Shown here in pieces: positions 43,164 through 52,822 of a DNA stretch of 64,000 nucleotides. A program made the translations under genes and the position numbers. The stretch is from Streptomyces sp. APSN-46.1. Lineage in GTDB: Bacteria > Actinomycetota > Actinomycetes > Streptomycetales > Streptomycetaceae. The notes under the pieces were generated by a model. The model did not search any database. It was not told the DNA's origin and saw only the letters and a program-made list of their open reading frames with translations. Every line of letters starts with the position of its first letter. Position 1 is the first letter of the stretch. The stretch is from NCBI RefSeq assembly GCF_022815725.1, contig NZ_JALGRF010000005.1, forward strand, positions 61,523 through 125,522, written 5' to 3'.

Positions 43164-43871
43164 ATGTCCCACACCTCGCGCAACAGCCGTACCGCCCTCC
43201 ACACGGTGCTCACCGGATGCGGCGTGGTCCTCGCGCTCGCCTCCCTCAGCGCGTGCACCGGTACGGAGGGCAAGAAGGACGCCGGCTCCAAGAAGCCGGC
43301 GGCTTCGAAGAGCAGCCAGAAGGCGGCGGACGGCAAGAAGACGGACAATGACAGCAAGGGCGCCCTGCGGGGCAGTGGCACGTTCCAGGTCGGCAGCGAC
43401 ATCCAGCCGGGCACCTACCGCACCACCGGCAACAAGAGCGGTGACAACTGCTACTGGGAGCGGGCCAAGGACTCCTCGGGCGAACTGGAGTCGGTCATCG
43501 CCAACGACAACGTGACCGGCACGAGTTACGTGACCATCGCGGCCACCGACAAGATCTTCAAGTCGAGCGACTGCAAGGGCTGGGAGGCCGTGGACCCCAA
43601 GGCCACCGGCGGCTCCCCGAAGACCGAGTTCTCCGGCGACGGCGGCATGTTCAAGGTCGGCACCGACATCGCGCCGGGCACCTACAAGTCCGAGGGCCCC
43701 CTCGACGGCGGTGACAACAACTGCTACTGGGAGCGCGACAAGTCCGCCAGCCACGAGCCCGACTCGCTCATCGCCAACGAGAACCCCGAGGGCTCGGCGG
43801 TCGTGACGATCGGCGCCAAGGACGCCTACTTCAAGACCACGGGCTGCGAGGTCTGGAAGAAGAGTTCCTGA
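43164..43871 (+). CDS. Exported lipoprotein B with two tandem domains
   Basis: 235 residues; ATG 43164 follows AGGAG. The signal peptide ends in lipobox LSAC, then a Lys/Ser/Ala/Asp linker. Two homologous ~72-residue units follow: GTFQVGSDIQPGTYRTTGNK to KSSDCKGWEAVD, and GMFKVGTDIAPGTYKSEGPL to KTTGCEVWKK. Each has NCYWER and a second Cys near its end, so one disulfide per unit is likely. V-G-x-D-I-x-P-G-T-Y is a motif I have seen in other actinobacterial lipoproteins; function is unknown. The next gene starts at the last base of its stop. Confidence 0.8.
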   Translation: MSHTSRNSRTALHTVLTGCGVVLALASLSACTGTEGKKDAGSKKPAASKSSQKAADGKKTDNDSKGALRGSGTFQVGSDIQPGTYRTTGNKSGDNCYWERAKDSSGELESVIANDNVTGTSYVTIAATDKIFKSSDCKGWEAVDPKATGGSPKTEFSGDGGMFKVGTDIAPGTYKSEGPLDGGDNNCYWERDKSASHEPDSLIANENPEGSAVVTIGAKDAYFKTTGCEVWKKSS

Positions 43872-44596
43872 TGCGTACCACCAGAACGAGGAGGACGGGG
43901 GCGGCCGCCGCCGCGGCCGCCCTCGGCCTGGCCGCCCTCACCGGCTTCACCCCGGCGGGCGACGACGACCCCTTCCCCGGCCAGTCCGGCGAACAGGTCG
44001 CCGAGAAGTCCCTGGCCGCCACGCGCGCGGCCACCTCGCTCACCATGAAGGGCACGGCCCAGGCCAAGGGCACATCGGTCTGGATGGACATCCAGGTGAG
44101 CAGGTCCGGCGACTGCAAGGGCACCGCGACGGTGAAGGGCCAGGGCTCCTTCGAGTTGATCCGCAACGCGAAGGACGTCTTCCTCAAGGCCGACGAGGGC
44201 TTCACCCGGGCGCAGCTCAAGCACGTGCCGAAGGAGCAGGCCGACGCGACGGTGGACCTGATGGCCGACCGCTGGGTGAAGTTCAGCGGCACCGATCCGC
44301 TGTTCAAGGAGCTGACCCCGCTGTGCGACCTGGACGAGCTGCTCGGCGGCTCCGGCCAGGCCGAGGGCGCGAAGAAGGGGAAGGTCGTCGAGGAGGGTGG
44401 CCAGGAGGCGCTCACCGTGAGCGTTCCGTACGAGGACGGCACCCAGGAGTTCTACGTCGCCACCCACGGCACCCCGTACATCCTCAGGCTCGTCCAGACC
44501 GGCGAGGAAAGCGGCGACTTCTCCTACTCCGGCTTCAACAAGCCGGTCGACGCGAAGGCCCCGCCCGGGGACGTCCTGGACTTCGGCAGCCTCTGA
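43871..44596 (+). CDS. Exported paralogue C of lipoprotein A lacking the lipobox cysteine
   Basis: 241 residues starting MRTTRTRRTGAAAAAAALGL. The signal region ends AALTGF, where paralogues have LTGC or LTAC, so the lipidation Cys is replaced by Phe. The mature part mirrors A: AATRAATSLTMKGTAQAKGT, GDCKGTATVKGQGSFELIRN, CDLDELLGGSGQAEGAKKGK. It overlaps the stop of gene B by one base (TGATG). It is probably secreted or held by an uncleaved signal peptide instead of a lipid anchor. Confidence 0.75.
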   Translation: MRTTRTRRTGAAAAAAALGLAALTGFTPAGDDDPFPGQSGEQVAEKSLAATRAATSLTMKGTAQAKGTSVWMDIQVSRSGDCKGTATVKGQGSFELIRNAKDVFLKADEGFTRAQLKHVPKEQADATVDLMADRWVKFSGTDPLFKELTPLCDLDELLGGSGQAEGAKKGKVVEEGGQEALTVSVPYEDGTQEFYVATHGTPYILRLVQTGEESGDFSYSGFNKPVDAKAPPGDVLDFGSL

Positions 44597-44662
44597 CTCC
44601 GGGCTGTCGGTGCCGGCGGCTAGGCTCGAACGGCAAACGGTCCTTCCAGGGGGGAACTTCAC

Positions 44663-45511
44663 ATGCGCAGCCGTACGCTCGCCTCCGCCGCGATAGGCGC
44701 CACCGCCCTGCTCGGGCTGACCGCGTGCCTGCCCGCCGGCGGCGGCGACAAGGCCGCCGACATCGGCACGGCGGCCCGGGCCTCGGCGGGCGCCCCGTCC
44801 CCGACGCCCTCGGGCTCCGCTTCCGCCTCCGCGAAGGGGTCCGGCGCGCTCACCGACCTCTCCGGGGCCGAGATCCTGACCCAGGCCTACGAGGCCACCC
44901 GCAAGGCCGAGTCGGCCCGTGTCGTCGCCAAGGTGCAGTTCGAGGGCAAGCCGATGGGCATCGACCTCGCCCTCGACAAGGACGGCAACTGCAACGGCGC
45001 GATCCGCCTCGACGGCATGGGCAGGCTGGACATCATCAAGTCCTCCGAGCTCGTCCACTTCAGGGGCGACGAGGCCTACTGGCGGGGCGCGGCCAAGCTC
45101 AAGAAAACGCCGAAGAAGCAGACGGACCAGATGGTGGCGACCCTCGCCAACCGCTGGGTGAAGCTGGCCGCCTCGGATCCGCGGGCCTCGGAGATGACCG
45201 GCACCTGCGACCTGGACAAGCTGACCGGCGACTTCGGCAGGGCCAACCCGCTCGCCCGCAAGGGCGAGACGGCGACCGTCGACGGCAAGCCGGCGCTCGC
45301 GGTCACCAGTCCGGCCAAGGAGGGGACGCAGACCGACTACGTGGCCACCCAGGGCACCCCGTACATCCTGAAGTCCGCCATCAGCGGGGACTCCACCGGC
45401 GAGGCGCTGTTCTCCCGGTTCAACGAGCCGGTCGACACGGCCTCACCGAAGGACTCCGACGTCCTCGACATGGGCAAGCTGGGCTCGGGCGGTACGGGCC
45501 AGGCCGCCTGA
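44663..45511 (+). CDS. Exported lipoprotein D, paralogue of A and C
   Basis: 282 residues. The signal peptide MRSRTLASAAIGATALLGLT ends in lipobox LTAC. A Ser/Ala/Pro linker precedes the shared domain: EATRKAESARVVAKVQFEGK, DGNCNGAIRLDGMGRLDIIK, NRWVKLAASDPRASEMTGTC, TPYILKSAISGDSTGEALFS. AGGGGGG lies upstream of the ATG. It ends at a strong terminator. Confidence 0.78.
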   Translation: MRSRTLASAAIGATALLGLTACLPAGGGDKAADIGTAARASAGAPSPTPSGSASASAKGSGALTDLSGAEILTQAYEATRKAESARVVAKVQFEGKPMGIDLALDKDGNCNGAIRLDGMGRLDIIKSSELVHFRGDEAYWRGAAKLKKTPKKQTDQMVATLANRWVKLAASDPRASEMTGTCDLDKLTGDFGRANPLARKGETATVDGKPALAVTSPAKEGTQTDYVATQGTPYILKSAISGDSTGEALFSRFNEPVDTASPKDSDVLDMGKLGSGGTGQAA

Positions 45512-45535
45512 GCCGGCGGCTTCGCCCCGCTCGTC

Positions 45536-45583
45536 CCGTGGAGACCGGGAGCCGGGACCCCCTAGGGGTCCCGGCCTCCACGG
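45536..45583. terminator. Terminator between lipoprotein D and mfd
   Basis: GCCGGGACCCC (45551-45561) pairs with 45565-45575 around CTA. An outer stem CCGTGGAG/CTCCACGG (45536-45543 and 45576-45583) extends it. It serves the two convergent genes. Confidence 0.85.
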
Positions 45584-45586
45584 CTG

Positions 45587-48500
45587 TCAGGAGCCGAGGA
45601 TCGTGGTGAGGAACTCCCCGGTCCAGCCCAGCAGCTCCCGTCCGACCAGCGGCTTCCCGCCGATCTTCCCCGCCTTCGGCCGCGGGATCAGCACCTGCGA
45701 GGTGGCCGGCTTGAGCACCGCCCCCGGGTAGAGCCGCTTGAGCCGCAGCTCCTGCGATTCGCGCAACTCCACCGGCCCGAAGCGGATGTTGGGGCCCTGG
45801 AGGGTGATGTCACCGACCCCGCAGGCCCGGGCCAGCATCCGCAGCCCCGCCACCAGCAGCAGGTTCTCCACCGGCTCCGGCAGCTTGCCGTAGCGGTCGG
45901 TGAGTTCCTCCCGCACGGCCTTGATGTCCGCTTCCGAGTTCGCCGAGGCGATGGACCGGTACGCCTGGAGGCGCAGCCGCTCGCCGGGCGCGTAGTCGTG
46001 CGGGACGTGCGCGTCGACCGGCAGCTCGATCTTGACCTCCAGCGGCGGCTCCTCCTCCACCCCGCCCTCGACTGCGGCCCGGTAGTCGGCCACGGCCTCG
46101 CCGACCATGCGGATGTAGAGGTCGAAGCCGACGCCCGCGATGTGCCCGGACTGCTCGCCGCCGAGCAGATTGCCCGCGCCGCGGATCTCCAGGTCCTTCA
46201 TCGCCACGTACATGCCGGCGCCCATCTCGGTGTGCTGGGCGATCGTCGCGAGCCGCTCGTGCGCCGTCTCGGTCAGCGGCTTCTCCTGCGGGTAGAGGAA
46301 GTACGCGTACCCGCGCTCGCGGCTTCGGCCCACCCGGCCGCGCAGCTGGTGGAGCTGGGAGAGGCCGAAGTTGTCGCCGCGCTCCACGATGAGGGTGTTG
46401 GCGTTGGAGATGTCGATGCCGGACTCGACGATCGTGGTCGAGACGAGCACGTCGAACTTCTTCTCCCAGAAGTCCACGACGACCTGTTCCAGGGCCTGTT
46501 CCGACATCTGGCCGTGCGCCGTCGCGATCCGCGCCTCGGGGACGATCTCACGCAGCTTGGCGGCCGCCCGGTCGATGGACTCGACCCGGTTGTGGATGTA
46601 GAAGCACTGGCCCTCGCGCAGCAGCTCGCGGCGGATGGCCGCGCCGATCTGCTTCTCCTCGTAGGGGCCGACGAAGGTGAGCACCGGGTGCCGCTCCTCC
46701 GGCGGGGTGGTGATGGTCGACATCTCGCGGATGCCGGTCACCGCCATCTCCAGGGTGCGCGGGATCGGCGTCGCGGACATGGTCAGCACGTCCACGTTGG
46801 CGCGGAGCTTCTTCAGCTGCTCCTTGTGCTCGACGCCGAAGCGCTGCTCCTCGTCGACGATGACCAGGCCCAGGTCCTTGAACTTGGTCTCCTGCGAGAA
46901 CAGCCGGTGGGTGCCGATGACCACGTCCACCGAGCCCTCGCGCAGCCCCTCCAGGGTGGCCTTCGACTCGCTCTCGCCCTGGAAGCGGGACAGCGCCCTC
47001 ACGTTGACCGGGAACTGGCTGTAGCGCTCGGAGAAGGTCCCGAAGTGCTGCTGCACCAGCAGTGTGGTCGGCACGAGGACGGCGACCTGCTTTCCGTCCT
47101 GGACGGCCTTGAAGGCCGCTCTCACAGCGATCTCGGTTTTGCCGTAGCCGACGTCGCCGCAGATCAGGCGGTCCATGGGGACGGACTTCTCCATGTCCTC
47201 CTTGACCTCGGCGATGGTGGTGAGCTGGTCGGGCGTCTCCGCGTACGGGAAGGCGTCCTCCAGTTCGCGCTGCCAGGGCGTGTCGGGGCCGAAGGTGTGG
47301 CCGGGGGCCGCCATGCGCGCGCTGTAGAGCTTGATGAGGTCGGCGGCGATCTCCTTGACCGCCTTCTTCGCGCGCGCCTTCGTCTTGGTCCAGTCGGCGC
47401 CGCCGAGCCGGTGCAGGGTCGGGGCCTCGCCGCCGACGTACTTGGTGACCTGCTCCAGCTGGTCGGTGGGGATGTAGAGGCGGTCGCCGGGCTGGCCGCG
47501 CTTGGCGGGGGCGTACTCGACGAGGAGGTACTCGCGGGTGGCGCCCTGGACCGTGCGCTGCACCATCTCGACGTAGCGGCCGACGCCGTGCTGCTCGTGG
47601 ACGATGTAGTCGCCGGCCTCCAGGGTCAGCGGGTCGATCGTCTTGCGGCGCCGGGTCGGCATCCGGCCGAGGTCCTTGGTGGCGGTGCGCTGGCCGGTCA
47701 GATCGGTCTCGGTGAGGACGGCGATCTTGAGGGCCTCATCGATGAACCCGTTGTCGATCGAGCCGCAGGCGACGTGGACGATCGACGGCTCCAGGGCGCG
47801 GAGCTCGGCCTCCAGCCGGGCCGGGATGCCCTCGCCGCCGAGCACCTCGACGGTACGGGCGGCCGGGCCGTGGCCCTCGGTGAGGTAGACGGTGTGCCAG
47901 CCGTCGGCGATCCAGCCCTTGGTGTCGGCCAGCGCGCGGGCGGTGTCGCCCCGGTAGGCCTCGGGGGCGTGCATGCCGAGCCTGAGGGTATCCCCGCCGG
48001 CCAGGTCCGCCTCGTCGGCGGCGAAGGGGGAGACCGACCACCACATCATGTTCAGCTCGCGGGCGTGCTCGCGGACGTCCGCGATGCCGCGCAGCGAGGC
48101 CGCGCCGACGTCGATGGGGGCCTCTCCGCCGCCGGCGGTGGCCGCCCAGGAGGCCATCAGGAACTCCTGGCTGGTGGCGACGAGGTCGGCGGCCCGGGTC
48201 CGTACCCGCTCGGGGTCGCAGACGACGGCCATGGACCCGGCCGGGAGCACGTCGATCAGCAGTTCCATGTCGTCGACGAGGACCGGGGCGAGGGACTCCA
48301 TGCCCTCGACGGCGATCCCCTCGGCGATCTTGTTCAGCAGCTCGCCGAGCTCGGGGTGCTCCTCGGCGAGGGCCGCGGCCCGCTCCCGCACCTCGTCGGT
48401 CAGCAGCAGTTCCCGGCAGGGCGGGGCCCACAGCCCGTGCTCGGCGACCTCCAGGGACCGCTGGTCGGCGACCTTGAAGTAGCGGATCTCCTCGACGTCG

Positions 48501-49123
48501 TCGCCCCAGAACTCCACGCGCAGCGGGTGCTCCTCGGTGGGCGGGAACACGTCGAGGATGCCGCCGCGCACGGCGAACTCCCCGCGCTTCTCGACGAGCT
48601 CGACGCGTGCGTACGCGGCGGCCGCCAGCGCCTGGGTCACCTCGCCCAGATCGGCGCTCTCCCCCTGCCGCAGACTCACCGGTACGAGCTCCCCCAGCCC
48701 CTTGACCTGCGGCTGGAGCACCGACCGGATCGGCGCGACCACGACGGACACCGGCCCGGCGGCGGGATCGTCCTTGCTCGGGTGCGTCAGCCGGCGCAGG
48801 ACGGCGATCCGCCGGCCCACGGTGTCGCTGCGCGGCGAGAGCCGCTCGTGCGGCAGCGTCTCCCAGGAGGGGTACTCGGCCACCTCGTCCGGGGGGAGCA
48901 GGGAGCGCAGGGCCGCGGCCAGGTCCTCGGCCTCCCGCCCGGTCGCGGTCACCGCGAGCACGGTCCGCTCGGTGCGCCGGGCCAGCGCGGCGATCACGAA
49001 GGGCCGCGCCGCGGGCGGGCCGACGAGGTCCACGTGCATGCGGTTGCCGTCCCCGGCCGCGGTGACCGCCTCGGCGAGGGCGGGGTCCCGGGTGACGGCG
49101 TCGAGCAATCCGTGCAGGCTCAT
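45587..49123 (-). CDS. mfd: Transcription-repair coupling factor
   Basis: 1178 residues starting MSLHGLLDAVTRDPALAEAV, a normal length. The N-terminal UvrB-like region is followed by the RNA-polymerase-interacting domain (DYIVHEQHGVGRYVEMVQRT) and the RecG-like translocase with Walker A GDVGYGKTEIAVRAAFKA, VIGTHRLFSQ, the DEEQ box VIVDEEQRFGVEHKEQLK, MSATPIPRTLEMA and GRVGRSRERGYAYFLY. It removes RNA polymerase stalled at lesions and recruits UvrA. The downstream shared terminator indicates the gene ends its own transcript. Confidence 0.96.
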   Translation of the reverse strand: MSLHGLLDAVTRDPALAEAVTAAGDGNRMHVDLVGPPAARPFVIAALARRTERTVLAVTATGREAEDLAAALRSLLPPDEVAEYPSWETLPHERLSPRSDTVGRRIAVLRRLTHPSKDDPAAGPVSVVVAPIRSVLQPQVKGLGELVPVSLRQGESADLGEVTQALAAAAYARVELVEKRGEFAVRGGILDVFPPTEEHPLRVEFWGDDVEEIRYFKVADQRSLEVAEHGLWAPPCRELLLTDEVRERAAALAEEHPELGELLNKIAEGIAVEGMESLAPVLVDDMELLIDVLPAGSMAVVCDPERVRTRAADLVATSQEFLMASWAATAGGGEAPIDVGAASLRGIADVREHARELNMMWWSVSPFAADEADLAGGDTLRLGMHAPEAYRGDTARALADTKGWIADGWHTVYLTEGHGPAARTVEVLGGEGIPARLEAELRALEPSIVHVACGSIDNGFIDEALKIAVLTETDLTGQRTATKDLGRMPTRRRKTIDPLTLEAGDYIVHEQHGVGRYVEMVQRTVQGATREYLLVEYAPAKRGQPGDRLYIPTDQLEQVTKYVGGEAPTLHRLGGADWTKTKARAKKAVKEIAADLIKLYSARMAAPGHTFGPDTPWQRELEDAFPYAETPDQLTTIAEVKEDMEKSVPMDRLICGDVGYGKTEIAVRAAFKAVQDGKQVAVLVPTTLLVQQHFGTFSERYSQFPVNVRALSRFQGESESKATLEGLREGSVDVVIGTHRLFSQETKFKDLGLVIVDEEQRFGVEHKEQLKKLRANVDVLTMSATPIPRTLEMAVTGIREMSTITTPPEERHPVLTFVGPYEEKQIGAAIRRELLREGQCFYIHNRVESIDRAAAKLREIVPEARIATAHGQMSEQALEQVVVDFWEKKFDVLVSTTIVESGIDISNANTLIVERGDNFGLSQLHQLRGRVGRSRERGYAYFLYPQEKPLTETAHERLATIAQHTEMGAGMYVAMKDLEIRGAGNLLGGEQSGHIAGVGFDLYIRMVGEAVADYRAAVEGGVEEEPPLEVKIELPVDAHVPHDYAPGERLRLQAYRSIASANSEADIKAVREELTDRYGKLPEPVENLLLVAGLRMLARACGVGDITLQGPNIRFGPVELRESQELRLKRLYPGAVLKPATSQVLIPRPKAGKIGGKPLVGRELLGWTGEFLTTILGS

Positions 49124-49370
49124 GAAGGGGGCTTCCGTCCGGTGAGGGGGCAACGCGAAGGGCCCGACACGCTCGCGGGCCGGGGCTTCCCACCCTACGA
49201 CGCGGGCCCGTCACCCGCGCGTGGGATTCGGGTCACCCGTGGGGGTGACGCCCCAGGCCCACACCGGGCCCGCCCTGCCAGGGTGACACGAAGGGTGACA
49301 CGAACCTGGCGAGTAACCGGGCGACGCCCCGGTGCGCGTTGCCAGAGCCCCGGCGGCGCCCGGACACGAC

Positions 49371-49408
49371 GTCGGCCCCGGCCACCCGAATGGGCGGCCG
49401 GGGCCGAC
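49371..49408 (-). terminator. Terminator after the second ABC permease
   Basis: GTCGGCCCCGGCC (49371-49383) pairs perfectly with 49396-49408 around a 12-nt loop. It lies 38 bp past the permease stop on the minus strand. Confidence 0.8.
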
Positions 49409-49445
49409 GCGTACCCCCGTACGGTCCCCCGTACGACCGGCGGAG

Positions 49446-52037
49446 CTACTCGCTCGCGATCGCGTTCAGGACGTTCATCCGGCCCGCCCGGAACGCCGGG
49501 ACCAGCGCGGCGAACAGGCCCACGAAGGCCGATCCGACGAACACCCCGATGATCGTCGACCACGGGATCTCCAGGACCTTCAGGCCCTCCAGCGCCAGTA
49601 GCTGCTGCGCCGTCGCGCCCCAGCCCATGCCCAGGCCGAGGCCGAGGAGGGCGCCGAAGAGGGCGATGACCACCGACTCCAGGCGGATCATGCGGCGCAG
49701 CTGGCGGCGGGAGAGGCCGATGGCGCGCATCAGGCCGATCTCGCGGGTCCGCTCGACCACCGAGAGGGCCAGGGTGTTCACGACACCCAGCACCGCGACG
49801 ATGATCGCGAGGGCGAGGAGCCCGTAGACCATGTTCAGCAACTGGCCGACCTGGTCCTTCAGGGCCTGCTTGTAGTCGGCCTGGTTGAGCACCTTGTACT
49901 GCGGGTACTCCGCCAGCGCCGCCTTGACGGCCGTGTACGCGGCGTCGCTCTGGCCCTCGGCGGCCGTGGCCAGCAGCATGAACGGCCGCGGCATCCGGTC
50001 GGCCGGCACGAACTGCTCGGCGGTCGCGGTGCTGACGTACATCACGCCCTTGTCGAGGTTGCCCTCGTCGGAGGTGATCGCGGCGACCTTCAGCTTGGTG
50101 GTCCGGCCGCCGGTGAACGCGACCGTCATCTCGTCGCCGACCTTGATGTGGTGCGCGTCGGCGTAGATCGAGCCGACCGACATCGCGCCGTTCCCGTACG
50201 CCGCCGCGTGCTCGCCGGCGATCATCTTGCGCCGGACGTCCTGGGCGTAGGTGGGGTCGGTGACGCTCAGCCCGCCGTCCTCGACGGAGCCGTCGGGAGC
50301 GGTGACCTCGGCCTCCACCTCCCGGTAGGCGGTGACGTGGTCGAGGCCCTTGGTCTGGCGCATCGCCTGCTCGGCCTGCGGCATGACCGGCTGCCCGGTC
50401 TGCGACTGGACGATGTAGTCCGCGCCCACCGACTTGTCGAGCTCGTCGGTGGCCGAGGCCACCATCGAGGAGCCGACCACCGACAGGCAGGCGACCAGCG
50501 CCAGGCCGATCATCAGCGCGGCCGCGGTGGCGCCGGTACGGCGCGGGTTGCGCAGCGCGTTGCGCTCGGCGAGCCGGCCGACGGACCCGAAGGGCCGCAG
50601 CACCGCGCCGGACAGGAGGCGGACGACGACACCGGCGAGCAGCGGGCCGATCACGATGAAGCCGATGAGGGTGAGGACCACGCCCAGGCCCAGCCACAGC
50701 GAACCGGCGGCGGCCTTCTCGGCGGACGCGGCGAGGAACAGGGCCGCGCCGCCGATGCCGGTCAGGACCAGGCCGATGACGGCGCGGATGACGCCGGCCT
50801 TCTTGTCACCGGGGGTGCCGGACTCGCGCAGGGCCGCCATCGGGGAGACCTTGCCGGCCCGGCGGGCCGGGACGAAGGCGGAGACGACGGTGACGACGAC
50901 GCCGAGGACGATGCCGACGACCGGGGTCGTCCAGGCGATGGTCAGGTCGTCGGTGGACAGGTGCATGCCCATCTGGCCCATGAGCTTCATGAGGCCGATG
51001 GCCAGGCCCACGCCCGCGCCGACGCCCAGGAGCGAGCCGACGACGCCGAGGAGGAAGGCCTCCAGGACCACCGACTTGAGGACCTGGCCGCTGTCCGCGC
51101 CGATGGCGCGCATCAGGCCGATCTCACGGGTGCGCTGGGCGACCAGCATCGAGAAGGTGTTGAAGATGAGGAAGATGCCGACGAGGAAGGCGATCCCCGC
51201 GAAGCCGAGCATCACGTACTTCATGACGTCGAGGAAGGAGCCGACGTCCTTGCGGTTGGCGTCCGCGGCCTCCTTGGCCGTCTGGAGCTTGTAGGTGTCG
51301 GCGCCGACGGCGGCGAGAGTGCTGGCGATGTGCTGCTTCAGCTGCTCGTCGCTCACCCCGTCCTTGGCGACGACGCTGACGTGCGTGAAGGTGTCCGGGG
51401 CGCCGAGCAGCTGCCGCTGCGCGGTGGCGGTGTCGAAGTAGACGACGGCCGCACCCGGGTTGGTCACGGTGAAGGTGGCGATACCGCTGATCTTGGCGCG
51501 GATGTCGCCGGTGATGGCGATGGTGCGCAGCTCGTCGCCGAGCCCGAGGTGGTGCTTCTTCGCGGTGTCGGCGTCGACCATCACCTCGGTCGGGCCGCGC
51601 GGGGCCTGACCGGAGGTGATCTTCATGGACTTGAGCTCGTTGTCGTTCCAGTTGCCGGCGATGGTCGGGGCGCCGGTGGTCGAGCCCATGTTCTCGTTCT
51701 TGGAGTTGACGACCGTGACGGACATCGAGACGACGCCGCCCTCGGCGGACCGCACCCCCTCGGCCTTCTTGACCTGCTCGACGACCGAGCCGGGCAGCGT
51801 CTCGGGCTTGCCGCGGTTCGGGTTCTCGTCGCCGTCCTCGGCCGTCTTCGGGGAGACCGTGACATCGGAGCCGGTGACCGCGAACAGCTTCTCGAAGGTG
51901 GTGTTCATGGTGTCGGTGAACACCAGGGTGCCGCAGACGAAGGCGACGGAGAGCATGACGGCGACGGCGGACAGCGCCATGCGGCCCTTGTGCGCGATGA
52001 AGTTGCGCCGCGAGGTCTTCAGGACGGTGTTGCTCAT
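49446..52037 (-). CDS. ABC transporter permease (FtsX/MacB family), second system
   Basis: 863 residues starting MSNTVLKTSRRNFIAHKGRM. The layout matches the permease at 14164: one N-terminal helix, a large extracytoplasmic domain, FtsX helices (VMLGFAGIAFLVGIFLIFNT), a second extracytoplasmic domain and a final FtsX domain (MVYGLLALAIIVAVLGVVNT, ending FRAGRMNVLNAIASE). Its ATG overlaps the ATPase stop (ATGA), so the two are coupled. Cargo is unknown. Confidence 0.9.
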   Translation of the reverse strand: MSNTVLKTSRRNFIAHKGRMALSAVAVMLSVAFVCGTLVFTDTMNTTFEKLFAVTGSDVTVSPKTAEDGDENPNRGKPETLPGSVVEQVKKAEGVRSAEGGVVSMSVTVVNSKNENMGSTTGAPTIAGNWNDNELKSMKITSGQAPRGPTEVMVDADTAKKHHLGLGDELRTIAITGDIRAKISGIATFTVTNPGAAVVYFDTATAQRQLLGAPDTFTHVSVVAKDGVSDEQLKQHIASTLAAVGADTYKLQTAKEAADANRKDVGSFLDVMKYVMLGFAGIAFLVGIFLIFNTFSMLVAQRTREIGLMRAIGADSGQVLKSVVLEAFLLGVVGSLLGVGAGVGLAIGLMKLMGQMGMHLSTDDLTIAWTTPVVGIVLGVVVTVVSAFVPARRAGKVSPMAALRESGTPGDKKAGVIRAVIGLVLTGIGGAALFLAASAEKAAAGSLWLGLGVVLTLIGFIVIGPLLAGVVVRLLSGAVLRPFGSVGRLAERNALRNPRRTGATAAALMIGLALVACLSVVGSSMVASATDELDKSVGADYIVQSQTGQPVMPQAEQAMRQTKGLDHVTAYREVEAEVTAPDGSVEDGGLSVTDPTYAQDVRRKMIAGEHAAAYGNGAMSVGSIYADAHHIKVGDEMTVAFTGGRTTKLKVAAITSDEGNLDKGVMYVSTATAEQFVPADRMPRPFMLLATAAEGQSDAAYTAVKAALAEYPQYKVLNQADYKQALKDQVGQLLNMVYGLLALAIIVAVLGVVNTLALSVVERTREIGLMRAIGLSRRQLRRMIRLESVVIALFGALLGLGLGMGWGATAQQLLALEGLKVLEIPWSTIIGVFVGSAFVGLFAALVPAFRAGRMNVLNAIASE

Positions 52038-52822
52038 GAGGTCCGTCCGCGCGCGTCGAAGTCCTTCATCCGGTCGAGGACCTGGTCCGCGGTGGGACCG
52101 TACATCTCGTCCACGATCCGGCCGTCGGCGAGGAAGATGACGCGGTCCGCGTACGAGGCGGCGACCGGGTCGTGCGTGACCATGACGATGGTCTGGCCGA
52201 GCTCGTCCACCGAGCGGCGCAGGAAGCCGAGGACCTCCGCGCCGGCCCGGGAGTCCAGGTTTCCGGTCGGCTCGTCCCCGAAGATGATCTGCGGGCGGGC
52301 GGCGAGGGCGCGGGCGACCGCCACGCGCTGCTGCTGGCCGCCGGAGAGCTCGGTCGGGCGGTGCTTGAGGCGGCCCGCGAGGCCGACCGTCTCGACGACC
52401 CGGTTCAGCCACTCCGCGTCGGGCTTGCGGCCCGCTATGTCCATGGGGAGCGTGATGTTCTCCAGGGCGTTCAGCGTGGGCAGCAGGTTGAACGCCTGGA
52501 AGATGAAGCCGATCCGGTCGCGCCGCAGCTGGGTGAGCTTCTTGTCCTTCAGCCCGGTGATCTCGGTGTCGTCGAGGTGGATCTGGCCGCTGGTGACGGT
52601 GTCGAGACCGGCGAGGCAGTGCATCAGCGTGGACTTGCCGGAGCCGGACGGGCCCATGATCGCGGTGAACTGGCCGCGCATGATGTCCACGTCCACGTCG
52701 TCGAGGGCGACGACGCGCGTCTCACCGGAGCCGTAGGCCTTGACGACCTTCCGCGCCCGGGCCGCGACGGCTGCATGGCCCCCAGTACCCCCGTGCCTGG
52801 TTTCGGTCATAGCCGTTGTCAC
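52034..52822 (-). CDS. ABC transporter ATP-binding protein, second system
   Basis: 262 residues from GTG 52822, which has GAGGAG 7 bp upstream. Walker A AIMGPSGSGKSTLMHCLAG, signature ELSGGQQQRVAVARAL, Walker B IIFGDEPTGNLDSRAGAEVL and MVTHDPVAASYADRVIFLAD are present. By eye it is very close to the ATPase at 13331 through most of the fold. This points to a duplication of the whole exporter. Confidence 0.92.
   Translation of the reverse strand: MTTAMTETRHGGTGGHAAVAARARKVVKAYGSGETRVVALDDVDVDIMRGQFTAIMGPSGSGKSTLMHCLAGLDTVTSGQIHLDDTEITGLKDKKLTQLRRDRIGFIFQAFNLLPTLNALENITLPMDIAGRKPDAEWLNRVVETVGLAGRLKHRPTELSGGQQQRVAVARALAARPQIIFGDEPTGNLDSRAGAEVLGFLRRSVDELGQTIVMVTHDPVAASYADRVIFLADGRIVDEMYGPTADQVLDRMKDFDARGRTS

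Noticed and set aside
45998..49552. 1184-codon plus-strand frame opposite mfd
   Set aside because: Antisense of an unmistakable Mfd; no start site or motifs of its own.
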